Shown piece by piece: positions 50,203-59,504 of a stretch of 64,000 nucleotides of DNA. Made by a program: the position numbers and the translations under genes. The notes under the pieces were generated by a model, which searched no databases, was not told the origin of the DNA, and saw nothing but the letters and a program-made list of their open reading frames with translations. How positions within the stretch are numbered: the first letter of the stretch is position 1; each line of letters opens with the position of its first letter. Source of the DNA: Ruminococcus sp. (lineage in GTDB: Bacteria; Bacillota; Clostridia; Oscillospirales; Ruminococcaceae); the NCBI RefSeq assembly GCF_019417665.1, contig NZ_DXUU01000003.1, forward strand, positions 1 through 64,000, written 5' to 3'.

Positions 50203-52818
50203 ATGAAACAGGAACTGGCAAAATCTTACCAGCCCAAAGACTTTGAAGACCGCATCTACCAGATGTGGAACGACAGCGGCAGCTTCACGCCTCATGTGGA
50301 TTCGGAAAAAGAACCCTACACCATCGTGATTCCTCCGCCCAATATCACCGGTCAGCTGCACATGGGTCACGCACTGGACGAGACATTGCAGGATATTCTC
50401 ATCCGCTGGAAACGTATGTCCGGCTACAGCACCCTGTGGCTGCCGGGTACAGACCATGCCTCCATTGCAACCGAAGCGAAAATCGTGGAGGCAATGCGCA
50501 AAGAGGGCATCAAAAAGGAGGATATCGGACGTGACGGCTTTCTAGAACGTGCTTGGGACTGGAAAAAACAGTACGGCGGCAGAATCGTAGAACAGCTGAA
50601 AAAGTTGGGTTCTTCCTGCGACTGGACAAGAGAGCGCTTCACCATGGACGAAGGCTGCAATAAAGCAGTCAAAGAAGTTTTCATCAAGTACTATGAAGAG
50701 GGACTGATCTACCGAGGTGAGCGTATCATTAACTGGTGTCCGAAATGTCTCACCTCTATCTCCGATGCAGAGGTAGAATATGAGGATCAGGCAGGTCATT
50801 TCTGGCATCTGCGCTATCCCCTGAAAGACGGCAGCGGTTATCTGGAACTGGCAACTACCCGTCCGGAAACACTCCTGGGCGATACTGCCGTAGCTGTAAA
50901 CCCCAACGATGAACGCTATCAGCATCTGATCGGCAAGACGCTGATCCTGCCGCTGGTACACCGGGAAATTCCCATTGTTGCTGATGAATACGTTGAAATG
51001 GACTTCGGTACTGGCGTAGTCAAAATCACACCGGCACACGACCCTAACGACTTTGAAGTTGGTCTGCGTCACAATCTGGAAGTCATCAACGTTATGACAG
51101 ATGATGCCAAGATCACAGATGATTATCCCAAGTATGCTGGCATGAATCGCTATGAAGCCCGCAAGGCAATCGTCGAAGATCTGAAAGCCGAGGGTGCACT
51201 GGTGGAGATCGAGGACTACAGCCACAATGTCGGCACTTGCTATCGCTGCGGTACGACAGTTGAGCCGAGAGTTTCCAAGCAGTGGTTCGTTAAGATGAAA
51301 CCCCTGGCACGGCCGGCAATTGATGCAGTCAAGTCTGGCAGGACTAAGTTCGTTCCGGAGCGTTTCAACAAAATCTATTTCCACTGGCTGGAAAATATCA
51401 AAGACTGGTGCATTTCCCGTCAGCTGTGGTGGGGTCACCAGATCCCGGCATTCTACTGCGACGACTGCGGCGAAATGGTTGTCACCAAGGAAAACAGCGC
51501 AGTCTGCCCAAAATGCGGCAAACCCATGCGTCAGGATCCCGATACGCTGGACACCTGGTTCAGCTCTGCCTTGTGGCCGTTCTCTACTCTGGGCTGGCCG
51601 GAACAGACAGAAGATCTGAAATATTTCTACCCCACCAATACGCTGGTAACAGGCTATGATATCATTTTTTTCTGGGTAGTCCGCATGATGTTCTCCGGTC
51701 TGAAAAATATGGGCGAAGTACCTTTCAACACCGTTCTTATCCACGGTCTGGTGCGTGACGAACAGGGACGGAAGATGTCCAAGTCACTGGGCAACGGCAT
51801 TGATCCACTGAAAGTCATTGACGAATATGGTGCAGACGCCCTGCGCTTTATGCTGGCAACCGGCAATGCACCGGGCAATGATATGCGTTACAGCGATGAT
51901 AAGGTAAAGGCTGCCCGGAATTTCGCCAACAAGCTGTGGAATGCATCCCGATTCATTCTGATGAATCTGCCGGATGATTTCCAGTACAACGGTCTGCCGG
52001 AAGATCTGGAGCTGGAAGATCGCTGGATCGTATCCAAATTCAATGCAGTGGCAAAGGAAGTCGGCGAAAATCTGGACAAGTTCGAGATCGGCGTAGCAAG
52101 TGCCAAGATCTACGACTTCATCTGGGATGTATACTGCGACTGGTATATTGAACTGACAAAGCCCAGAATCCAGGCCGGCGGTGCTGCCATGGAAAAGGCA
52201 CAGGCTGTTCTGGTATGGGTAATGCGTGGTATGCTGAAGCTGCTGCATCCGTTTATGCCCTATATCACCGAAGAGATCTGGCAGGTACTGACAGACGGCG
52301 AATCCATGATTATCACAGAATCCTATCCAGTTTATGAGGAACAATATAACTATACCGATGCAGCACAGTTCGAAAAGGTGATCGACGCTATCCGTGCGAT
52401 CCGCAACCGCCGGACAGAATTACAGGTTCCGCCGTCCAAGAAGGCACGTGTCTGCATTGAGACTACAGAGCCGGAACTTTACAAGAGCACTGCAATATTC
52501 TTTGAAAAACTGGCATCTGCCTCTGCGGTAGAAGTTGGTGCAAGCTTCGATATGCCGGATGCAGCTACTGCTGTAACAGACAGCGTGAGAATTTTCATCC
52601 CCATGGATGAACTGGTGGACAAGGACAAGGAACTGGCACGGCTGAAAAAGGAACAGGAAAAGGTACAGAAGGATCTGGACTTCCTGAGCAAGAAGCTGTC
52701 CAATCAGGGCTTTTTGGCAAAGGCACCGGAACAGCTGGTAGAAGCAGAAAAGGCGAAACTGGCGAAGGCACAGGAAAAGATGGACAAGATCATGCAGTCC
52801 ATGGCGGCGCTGCAATAA
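50203..52818 (+). CDS. valS: Valyl-tRNA synthetase
   Basis: This 871-residue class I synthetase charges tRNA-Val. HIGH element: [20 protein letters not shown]; editing domain about residues 190-340; cysteine pairs [17 protein letters not shown] and [11 protein letters not shown] / [13 protein letters not shown] loop [18 protein letters not shown]-terminal coiled-coil arm ([20 protein letters not shown]). The ATG at 50203 is chosen because AAAGGA lies nine bases ahead; the longer frame runs into the T-box terminator. Confidence 0.98.
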   Translation: MKQELAKSYQPKDFEDRIYQMWNDSGSFTPHVDSEKEPYTIVIPPPNITGQLHMGHALDETLQDILIRWKRMSGYSTLWLPGTDHASIATEAKIVEAMRKEGIKKEDIGRDGFLERAWDWKKQYGGRIVEQLKKLGSSCDWTRERFTMDEGCNKAVKEVFIKYYEEGLIYRGERIINWCPKCLTSISDAEVEYEDQAGHFWHLRYPLKDGSGYLELATTRPETLLGDTAVAVNPNDERYQHLIGKTLILPLVHREIPIVADEYVEMDFGTGVVKITPAHDPNDFEVGLRHNLEVINVMTDDAKITDDYPKYAGMNRYEARKAIVEDLKAEGALVEIEDYSHNVGTCYRCGTTVEPRVSKQWFVKMKPLARPAIDAVKSGRTKFVPERFNKIYFHWLENIKDWCISRQLWWGHQIPAFYCDDCGEMVVTKENSAVCPKCGKPMRQDPDTLDTWFSSALWPFSTLGWPEQTEDLKYFYPTNTLVTGYDIIFFWVVRMMFSGLKNMGEVPFNTVLIHGLVRDEQGRKMSKSLGNGIDPLKVIDEYGADALRFMLATGNAPGNDMRYSDDKVKAARNFANKLWNASRFILMNLPDDFQYNGLPEDLELEDRWIVSKFNAVAKEVGENLDKFEIGVASAKIYDFIWDVYCDWYIELTKPRIQAGGAAMEKAQAVLVWVMRGMLKLLHPFMPYITEEIWQVLTDGESMIITESYPVYEEQYNYTDAAQFEKVIDAIRAIRNRRTELQVPPSKKARVCIETTEPELYKSTAIFFEKLASASAVEVGASFDMPDAATAVTDSVRIFIPMDELVDKDKELARLKKEQEKVQKDLDFLSKKLSNQGFLAKAPEQLVEAEKAKLAKAQEKMDKIMQSMAALQ

Positions 52819-52850
52819 CACTCATGTTGACTTTCGGGAACATCAAATTT

Positions 52851-52925
52851 TGTAGGGGCGAACCTTGTTCGCCCGTGTTCCCCAATTGAAAATACAGCAG
52901 CGGGCGAACAAAGTTCGCCCCTACA
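52851..52925. repeat. REP-like inverted repeat between valS and folC
   Basis: Two 25-base arms (52851-52875 and 52901-52925) match as inverted copies at 24 of 25 positions, and each arm alone is also a hairpin (GGGGCGAA...TTCGCCC). The unit, beginning TGTAGGGGCGAAC, recurs near 41,224, and its core GGGGCGA..TTCGCCCC near 24,041. It fills most of the valS-folC gap and could end the valS transcript. Confidence 0.8.
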
Positions 52926-52961
52926 TTTTTACCGAACTACTTTTGAACGAGGTGAATGATA

Positions 52962-54239
52962 ATGACCATTTCCGAAACCATGGACTATATCCAGAGCTTT
53001 CAGAAAAGCGGCAAGCCTGTCCATGACCTTTCCCGAATTCATGCCCTGCTGGATGCACTGGACAATCCCCAGGATTCTCTCCGTGTGGTGCACATTGCCG
53101 GTACAAACGGTAAAGGTTCCGTGCTGGCATTCTGCGCAGCGGCAGCTTCTGCGGCAGGCTTTCGGGTGGGCACGCTGACTTCTCCCTTTATCCGGCATTA
53201 CACCGACCGGATTCAGATCAATGGGCAGGATATTCCCATGGAAACCCTCTGCACTCTCTGTGAACAGGTGCAGCAGTGTCCAGTCTCTGGGGATTGTTCC
53301 CAGTTTGAGATCACGTTTGCCATTGCACTTCTTTGGTTTGTGCAGAAGGAATGCGATCTGGTCTTTCTGGAAACAGGGATCGGCGGTCTGCTGGATGCCA
53401 CCAATGTGGTGAAGCATCCTCTGGTCTGTGTCATCACTTCGGTTTCCTATGATCATATGGCAATCCTCGGAAACACCCTGACCCAGATCGCAGCGCAGAA
53501 AGCCGGCATTATCAAGCCGGGATGTCCCGTGGTGCTGTCCCCGGACAATCCTTTGGATGTGACTTGTCTGGTACAGGAAACGGCGCAGCGCAAGCACGCC
53601 GCACTCATTACCCCAGCCATGGAGGACTGTCGGATCGTGTCGGAAACGCTGGAGGAAACTATATTTCAGTATCATTGTTTCACCTACACCCTGCATATGT
53701 CCGGACGGCATCAGGTGTACAATGCACTGACTGCCATTGAGGTGATCCGTCTGCTGGGAATGCATGGCTATCTCATTTCCGCTGCTGTCGCTCAGCAGGC
53801 ATTTGAAAAGGTGCAAGTGCCGGCACGCACCCAGGTATTGCAAAAGGAACCACTGGTTCTGCTGGACGGCGGTCACAATCAGTCAGGCGTCATGGCACTG
53901 ACAGATCTGATCCAGCATGCAGGACGCAAACCAGTACACGGTATCTGCGGTATGATGCAAAACAAGGATTATCAGACAGCCTGCGGTATTCTGCGCCAGG
54001 CTCTGGACACGGTTATCTGCGTGGACGATTTCACGGAACATGCTGTCAATGCCGAAACTCTGGTGAAATGTTTCGAAGATCATAAACAGATACAGACTGC
54101 ACCACTGAAAGAAGCCTATGCAACAGCATTGCAGCAGGCAAAGGCGGACGGCGGCATGGTCGTGGTCTGCGGTTCCCTCTATCTGGCAAGTGCTGTACTT
54201 CAAGAAGAAACAGCGCCAGAAAATCAGCCGGTGCTGTAA
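52962..54239 (+). CDS. folC: Folylpolyglutamate synthase/dihydrofolate synthase
   Basis: This 425-residue Mur-ligase-type enzyme adds glutamate to folates or dihydropteroate. ATP loop: VVHIAGTNGKGSVLAF; SPFIRHYTDRIQING; FLETGIGGLLDATNVV; SYDHMAILGNTLTQIAAQKA; C-terminal LLDGGHNQSGVMAL and GICGMMQNKDY. The ATG at 52962 lies seven bases after GAGGTG; another ATG two codons earlier is closer than usual. valS-folC is a conserved Firmicutes pair. Confidence 0.95.
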   Translation: MTISETMDYIQSFQKSGKPVHDLSRIHALLDALDNPQDSLRVVHIAGTNGKGSVLAFCAAAASAAGFRVGTLTSPFIRHYTDRIQINGQDIPMETLCTLCEQVQQCPVSGDCSQFEITFAIALLWFVQKECDLVFLETGIGGLLDATNVVKHPLVCVITSVSYDHMAILGNTLTQIAAQKAGIIKPGCPVVLSPDNPLDVTCLVQETAQRKHAALITPAMEDCRIVSETLEETIFQYHCFTYTLHMSGRHQVYNALTAIEVIRLLGMHGYLISAAVAQQAFEKVQVPARTQVLQKEPLVLLDGGHNQSGVMALTDLIQHAGRKPVHGICGMMQNKDYQTACGILRQALDTVICVDDFTEHAVNAETLVKCFEDHKQIQTAPLKEAYATALQQAKADGGMVVVCGSLYLASAVLQEETAPENQPVL

Positions 54240-54258
54240 AATCATCTGAAATAATTGC

Positions 54259-54301
54259 AAAAAATTGCAGAGAGTGCTATGTGCATTCTCTGCAATTTTT
54301 G
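54259..54301 (+). terminator. Terminator after folC
   Basis: AAAAATTGCAGAGAGTGC pairs with GCATTCTCTGCAATTTTT around a five-base loop; one of the longest stems in the window. spoIIR starts 45 bases later. Confidence 0.9.
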
Positions 54302-54346
54302 TTTAAACAGATTTTTCCGGTGCATACTTCTATTGAGGTGACCGAT

Positions 54347-54955
54347 ATGAAAAAACTGGAACTTGCATTATTGTTGGGACTTGCCGGAGCGATTTGTTTT
54401 TCTTCTCTTTCCAAAACAGCAGAAAGCCGTTCTGATCTAGAGGACAATGTCCTGCGGCTGCACATTCTCGCCAACTCTGACAGCATCGACGATCAAGCGT
54501 TAAAGCTCAAAGTACGTGACCGGATACTGGAATATACCAGTGACATTCTGGGGAATCCAGGAAACACCCTGGAGGAAGTGGAGAAAGTCGTCACAGAGCA
54601 CCTGGAGGAACTGGAGGAGATCGCCCGGGAACTGATCCAGGATGAAGGGTATTCCTATGATGTTACCGCCCAACTGGTAGAAATGGATTTTGACGACCGT
54701 ACCTATGGAGAACTGACCATGCCTGCCGGCGAATATGATGCCCTGCGCATCACCATCGGCGAAGCACAGGGACAGAACTGGTGGTGTGTCATGTACCCAT
54801 CCCTCTGTGTGCCCAATGCCTGCGAGGTGACGGAGGATCCGGAGACAGAAGAGACATATTTTGATACGGAAGAACAGGATCTTCTGGAGCATCATGAGCG
54901 ATATGCGGTAAAATTAAAATGCGTGGAATGGTTCGAAAAAATGTTTTTAAAATAA
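54347..54955 (+). CDS. spoIIR: Stage II sporulation protein R
   Basis: This 202-residue secreted signal protein is made in the forespore and triggers processing of pro-sigma-E in the mother cell through SpoIIGA. A signal/anchor helix (about residues 3-22) is followed by the family block NVLRLHILANSDSIDDQALK and LKVRDRILEYTSDIL, and later GQNWWCVMYPSLCVP. The ATG at 54347 lies six bases after GAGGTGA. Expression normally needs sigma-F; I could not place a clear sigma-F promoter in the 45 bases before it. Its presence argues for a spore-forming ancestry or ability. Confidence 0.93.
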   Translation: MKKLELALLLGLAGAICFSSLSKTAESRSDLEDNVLRLHILANSDSIDDQALKLKVRDRILEYTSDILGNPGNTLEEVEKVVTEHLEELEEIARELIQDEGYSYDVTAQLVEMDFDDRTYGELTMPAGEYDALRITIGEAQGQNWWCVMYPSLCVPNACEVTEDPETEETYFDTEEQDLLEHHERYAVKLKCVEWFEKMFLK

Positions 54956-54968
54956 CAGAAAGGTATAC

Positions 54969-55002
54969 AAAAAGACGGGCACAAAATCGTACCCGTCTTT
55001 TT
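54969..55002 (+). terminator. Terminator after spoIIR
   Basis: AAAAAGACGGG and CCCGTCTTTTT form an 11-pair stem; usable in both directions between the converging spoIIR and pectate lyase genes. Confidence 0.9.
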
Positions 55003-55060
55003 CAGGCTTCAGGAGCATCGCACCCTGATGAAATCATTCCATTGGATTGAGGTATTGCGA

Positions 55061-58000
55061 TTATTCTACTACAGGCAGCGCGCTAATGAGATGCACTAAG
55101 AATTTCAAAAGCACCTGTGCATCGTCACCGCTCAGTTCCTTATTGTAATAGCAGTCCGCATTTGCAAACTGAGCATCGTTGAGCTGTACCGCACCAGCAG
55201 CCGCCTTGTTCAGTAAAACTGCGTCAGTAATATCCACTCTGCCGTCCAGATTGACATCGCCGAACAGCGTATTTTCTTCCACAGAAACGCTGGTAGTAGT
55301 TCCATCCGGCTTTGCAGTCGTAGTAGTTTCCGATTCACCAGACTTCACCGTTGTAGTTTCATCCGGCTTTGCGGTTGTTGTTGTGTCTATTGTCACACTG
55401 CCATCATCGGCATAAACCATGTAGAACAGATTTGCAGCATCTGCTTTCGCAATGGTATGAGCACCGGAGGAAACCGGCACTGTAATGATGCCATCACCGT
55501 TTGCCGTATATTTGGTACCATCCACCTTGACCGTTGCAGCCGGTTCAACAAATACCAACGTCAGATTACCGTCAGCCGCATTCGTAAATGTAATGGAGGT
55601 GGCAGATTCCATCTTCAGACACTGGGTCAGTTCCTGTCCATCATAATTTACAGTACCCTTTCCAGTGGACAGATTACCGCTGATGGTGTAGAATGTGCTG
55701 CTTGTGCCGTTCAGGGTAAAGTTATGGATCTGCGCACCAGCCGGGATCACCGGACCATCACTGCCGGAAGTACCAGTAGCAACAGTTGTTGTCTCTGTCT
55801 GACCAGAAGATGTGCTGCTTGTTGTTGTCGTCGGCGGAACCACGGTGCTGCCGTTATACATATGATAGCCCATGGTCTTATAGCTGCTGGAATCCGCAGT
55901 TTCATACAAACCACCCGGATTGAGAGAACCGTCTACATTTCTCCATGCAGTATGGAAATCTGTTCCCTGTGCCGGAGCAGCTGCCATCGAAATAAAGTCA
56001 GAAGCTGCCGGCCCTGCGGAAAGCTTTGTGCCAATTTTTGCGCCGTTTGTGATATCTGTCTTTGCATCTACCTGATAATAACCGCTGTTATAGTAGATGC
56101 CATTTGTAAATGTTCCCACAAACTTATCGTTAGAAGTACCACCCTTCAGCTTGCTGTCAGAGAGGAATACGGAACTATCATAGTAAGACAGGATGTTCTC
56201 AAAATCGCAGCCGTCATCGGTGCAGCGATAGCAGGAGAAGTTGGGCTTTCCTGCACCCTCGCCGTTGTTATTGACTGCGGTACAGTTGATCAGCGTACCC
56301 AGCTTAGGGTTATTGTTATCGGTGAAACCGCAGTGGAGGTTTTCAAATGCCAGGCAATTCTTCACAACATGTGCAGAACCAATGCCGGAGCCGCCCAGTT
56401 TGAAGCCGTTACCGTCACAGTCGCCGTAGCCCTCACCGAATTCCGTAAAGCCGTTGCGGAATGCAATGCAGTTCTGGATGGTTACCACGCCAATGGGGCC
56501 AGTTTCCGACTTAGCAAAGAGATCCCAGCCGTCATCGCTGTTATTATATGCCATACAGCCGTCAAAGACATTGCCCTCACCGCAGGTCAGTTTTGCAGCA
56601 AAACCGTCTGCATTTTCCATAGACACATCGTCACAGTTATTTTTCGAGGTGCAGTTCAGGATCAGGTTATTGCTGGGCCAGTCTGCAATGGCTGCCGCAC
56701 TGGTGTTATAGCGAGACAGCTGGAGACCGGTATCCTGGTTGTCGTTGAACACCATCATCTCGATCTTATTGTTATTACCGGACAGAAGCATACCATTATC
56801 AGCTGCCTTGGTGATCTCAAAGCCATAGAAATGCCAGTAGTCGCCGTCCAGTACAATGCCGCGATTTGACGCATTTGCAACCCCCTGACCGGAGAAGTCA
56901 AAGGTAACATCTGCGCCGTTATATGCCTTCATGCTCTTCATGGCATCTGCTGTACCACTGTTGTCCTCAGAAATCAGAATTGTTTCAGAGAATTTATAAG
57001 TACCTGCCAGCAGATAAATGGTATGACCTGCTGTCAGCTTGGAAACAGCATCTGTCACAGAAGCTGGATCGCTCTCAGACTCGCCGCTGCCGCTGCCGGT
57101 AGGTGAGCAGAAAATGTCGCCGGCTGTGGGCACATCCGGTGCCTTTGTGTTCGTTGTCACAGCAGTCTGGTTGGAAGAAACTGTCGTAGTCACTGTGGTT
57201 GTGGTTGTTTGCAGCGGCTGATTGGTGGTCGTTGTGGTTATTGGATCGGTATTATCCGTAAATCCACTGCCAATTGCCACGATAGTGTCATCGTAGCTGG
57301 TCAGCGCTGCCTTCAGTGCAGTGTTCACTGCATAGCTTGCATCATCTACAGAATTATCGAATGTCCACTGGAAATCACCGCCCTGAACACGTCCGGCATT
57401 TTCTGTCACAATTTCCGGAACATCCTCAGCAGCATCCGGCGTATAGCTGTACATCACGCTGGAGTTTGTATCAAAGTTATTATAGGTTGTGCCGCCTGCA
57501 ACAGTTTTTACGCTGCTCGGCACAGTCTCAGAAGCCTTTGAAACTTCATAGGCATCAAATTCCGTATTATCCTGTGCATAAGTGACATAGCTCTTTGCAC
57601 CGGTAATATAGTTGCCACAGGCCTTGATGATACCGCCGTCTTCGCCGGAGAATGTACCTTCGCCCTTTGCGTCTGTACCCTGACCGGAACTCAGCATAGG
57701 ATTTGGGCAGTTGCGGAAGTAGTTATTTTCCACAAAGCAGGAGGCACCCATGGTTACACCCACGCCATACTTTGCATTGCCGTCAAAGTAGTTGTTGTAA
57801 ACATGAACCGAACAGGTACGAATACGGGGATGACGAGAGTCAGAGTGGTCATACCAATTGTGGTGATAGGTGATATAATTGTCGGTAGACTCTGACTTCA
57901 TGCCCTGCAGGTTGCACTTTCCGTTGTCCCAGAAATGGTTATAGGAATGGGTAATATAAGTAGAAGTCTTGGTGTCCAGTGCACCGTCGCCCTTGGCCTG

Positions 58001-58927
58001 ATCGGCATCTGACCCGGCATCGCCGTAGAAGAAATCGCAATGATGTACCCAGACATGGTCATTGTTTTGCTGTAGACCACAGTCATCGCCCTCACCGCTG
58101 TTGCAGTTCATAAAGCCCAGATTGCGGACTTCCACATTGCTTGCATTTGCAATTCTGAGTCCGAAGCCGTTCAGAGTCGCATCCATGCCGATACCTTCGA
58201 TGGTGACACCGCAGCTCAGCCTCTTGTTAGCGCCATTGCCCTTGATCAGAACATCGCCGTCCATAAGTGTCGATGGGTCGGTAACATTTCCGATCACACG
58301 AATACAAAGGGGTTTTGTCTCATATCCCTTCTGATAAGCAGTCAAAATGTTTTGCAGACCCACAGATGCAGTGGTATCGCCCTTAGAGCTTGTTGTGACA
58401 TCCATGGAAACGGTGTCCTTCGTATCCTCGGTGACATACAGAACAACTGCACCGCTTCTCAGCGTGCCATCCTCATTATACGCACCAGAAGAAGTACCAT
58501 TCACCCAACCGAAACCGCTCCGGTCATGGGCAGTTACAGTCACAGATTTTTCTGCCGCCTTAGAAGCATCTTCCTTACCGTCAATGATCGGCACGATCTT
58601 CATGGTGTGACTTCCCGCCTTCAGACCGACCGCATCTGCACGGAAACGATCTGCATATTGACGAATCAGCATGGAGTCGATCTGGGTCCCATCCACATAG
58701 ACATTATAGCCCTCTGCGCCGGTCACTGCACTCCACTCTGCATAAGCCGATTCCTGTACACCGGCTGCTGCGATCACCGACACAGATGCACTGCTTGCAG
58801 CAACGATCTGCTGTACAGCATCAGTCAATACATCATTTCCGGCTGCGGTCACCGAAAACGAAGATACCGCTGTTGTAGCGGCCACCATAGCTGCAAGAAT
58901 ACTACAGCCCATTTTTTTACTCTTCAT
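55061..58927 (-). CDS. Modular secreted pectate lyase: PL1-PL9-carbohydrate-binding-dockerin
   Basis: This 1288-residue secreted enzyme has, in order: signal peptide (1-29); an N-terminal beta-sandwich-like segment (about 40-135); a PL1 pectate lyase (about 150-540, with VTIEGIGMDATLNGFGLRI, VWVHHCDFFYGDAGSDAD, YHHNWYDHSDSRHPRIR); a Thr-rich linker; a PL9 right-handed helix domain (about 600-1020, with GDIFCSPTGSGSGESESDPA, GYGDCDGNGFKLGGS and NNSDDGWDLFAK); a second linker; a beta domain (about 1055-1155) that by position should correspond to CBM77 of R. flavefaciens PL1/9; and a type I dockerin (FGDVNLDGRVDITDAVLLNK, then ADCYYNKELSGDDAQVLLKF). It should cut homogalacturonan on a cellulosome-like complex. 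The ATG at 58927 lies eight bases after AGGAGG. Confidence 0.93.
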   Translation of the reverse strand: MKSKKMGCSILAAMVAATTAVSSFSVTAAGNDVLTDAVQQIVAASSASVSVIAAAGVQESAYAEWSAVTGAEGYNVYVDGTQIDSMLIRQYADRFRADAVGLKAGSHTMKIVPIIDGKEDASKAAEKSVTVTAHDRSGFGWVNGTSSGAYNEDGTLRSGAVVLYVTEDTKDTVSMDVTTSSKGDTTASVGLQNILTAYQKGYETKPLCIRVIGNVTDPSTLMDGDVLIKGNGANKRLSCGVTIEGIGMDATLNGFGLRIANASNVEVRNLGFMNCNSGEGDDCGLQQNNDHVWVHHCDFFYGDAGSDADQAKGDGALDTKTSTYITHSYNHFWDNGKCNLQGMKSESTDNYITYHHNWYDHSDSRHPRIRTCSVHVYNNYFDGNAKYGVGVTMGASCFVENNYFRNCPNPMLSSGQGTDAKGEGTFSGEDGGIIKACGNYITGAKSYVTYAQDNTEFDAYEVSKASETVPSSVKTVAGGTTYNNFDTNSSVMYSYTPDAAEDVPEIVTENAGRVQGGDFQWTFDNSVDDASYAVNTALKAALTSYDDTIVAIGSGFTDNTDPITTTTTNQPLQTTTTTVTTTVSSNQTAVTTNTKAPDVPTAGDIFCSPTGSGSGESESDPASVTDAVSKLTAGHTIYLLAGTYKFSETILISEDNSGTADAMKSMKAYNGADVTFDFSGQGVANASNRGIVLDGDYWHFYGFEITKAADNGMLLSGNNNKIEMMVFNDNQDTGLQLSRYNTSAAAIADWPSNNLILNCTSKNNCDDVSMENADGFAAKLTCGEGNVFDGCMAYNNSDDGWDLFAKSETGPIGVVTIQNCIAFRNGFTEFGEGYGDCDGNGFKLGGSGIGSAHVVKNCLAFENLHCGFTDNNNPKLGTLINCTAVNNNGEGAGKPNFSCYRCTDDGCDFENILSYYDSSVFLSDSKLKGGTSNDKFVGTFTNGIYYNSGYYQVDAKTDITNGAKIGTKLSAGPAASDFISMAAAPAQGTDFHTAWRNVDGSLNPGGLYETADSSSYKTMGYHMYNGSTVVPPTTTTSSTSSGQTETTTVATGTSGSDGPVIPAGAQIHNFTLNGTSSTFYTISGNLSTGKGTVNYDGQELTQCLKMESATSITFTNAADGNLTLVFVEPAATVKVDGTKYTANGDGIITVPVSSGAHTIAKADAANLFYMVYADDGSVTIDTTTTAKPDETTTVKSGESETTTTAKPDGTTTSVSVEENTLFGDVNLDGRVDITDAVLLNKAAAGAVQLNDAQFANADCYYNKELSGDDAQVLLKFLVHLISALPVVE

Positions 58928-59274
58928 GGTTCCATTCCTCCTGATATCTGCCGTGTGCATACGCCAGATCAAACCCGTATTTTTATTTCAATTGATCAAC
59001 ACAGCATCGGGTATATGCTGTATCTATCCTATTTTATTTTACGCCTTTTTTCATATACTGTCAATCTGCATTTTACATAAATTTCGAACGCTGGTCATGG
59101 TTGTATTGCACAATTTTCGCTAATTTTGTATAATTATTTTTACAATTCAGATATAGCATGTCCGCAGTTCCAGCTGCATATACTGGTGTCAAAACCAAAT
59201 CCAATGGCATTGGAAACAAATCGGTAAAAGTTGTTTACAATTCTTGTTTTTTCCGAGATTCGCGTCGAAAAGTG

Positions 59275-59303
59275 TTGACAAAATCAAAGGGGATGTATAT
59301 AAT
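59275..59303 (+). promoter_or_regulatory. Promoter of the L,D-transpeptidase gene
   Basis: TTGACA, 17 bases, TATAAT. The 577-base gap 58928-59504 between the divergent pectate lyase and transpeptidase genes is AT-rich and otherwise holds a transcribed leader of nearly 200 bases; no gene or clear promoter for the pectate lyase was recognised. Confidence 0.92.
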
Positions 59304-59504
59304 AGTATTGTAGTGTGTTTTGTGTCGCTTTTTTTGAAAAAGTGCATTTACAAAAATGAAATACCTAAGATAATATTCCACAAACAAAAAAGCACCCACA
59401 TTTTATAAGGCGTTTTCCAAAATGAAAATTTGTGATAAATAGAAAACAGGAAATCAGATACTTGCCATGTATCAAAATCATAGGGGAAGAAAGGAACGAT
59501 ATCA

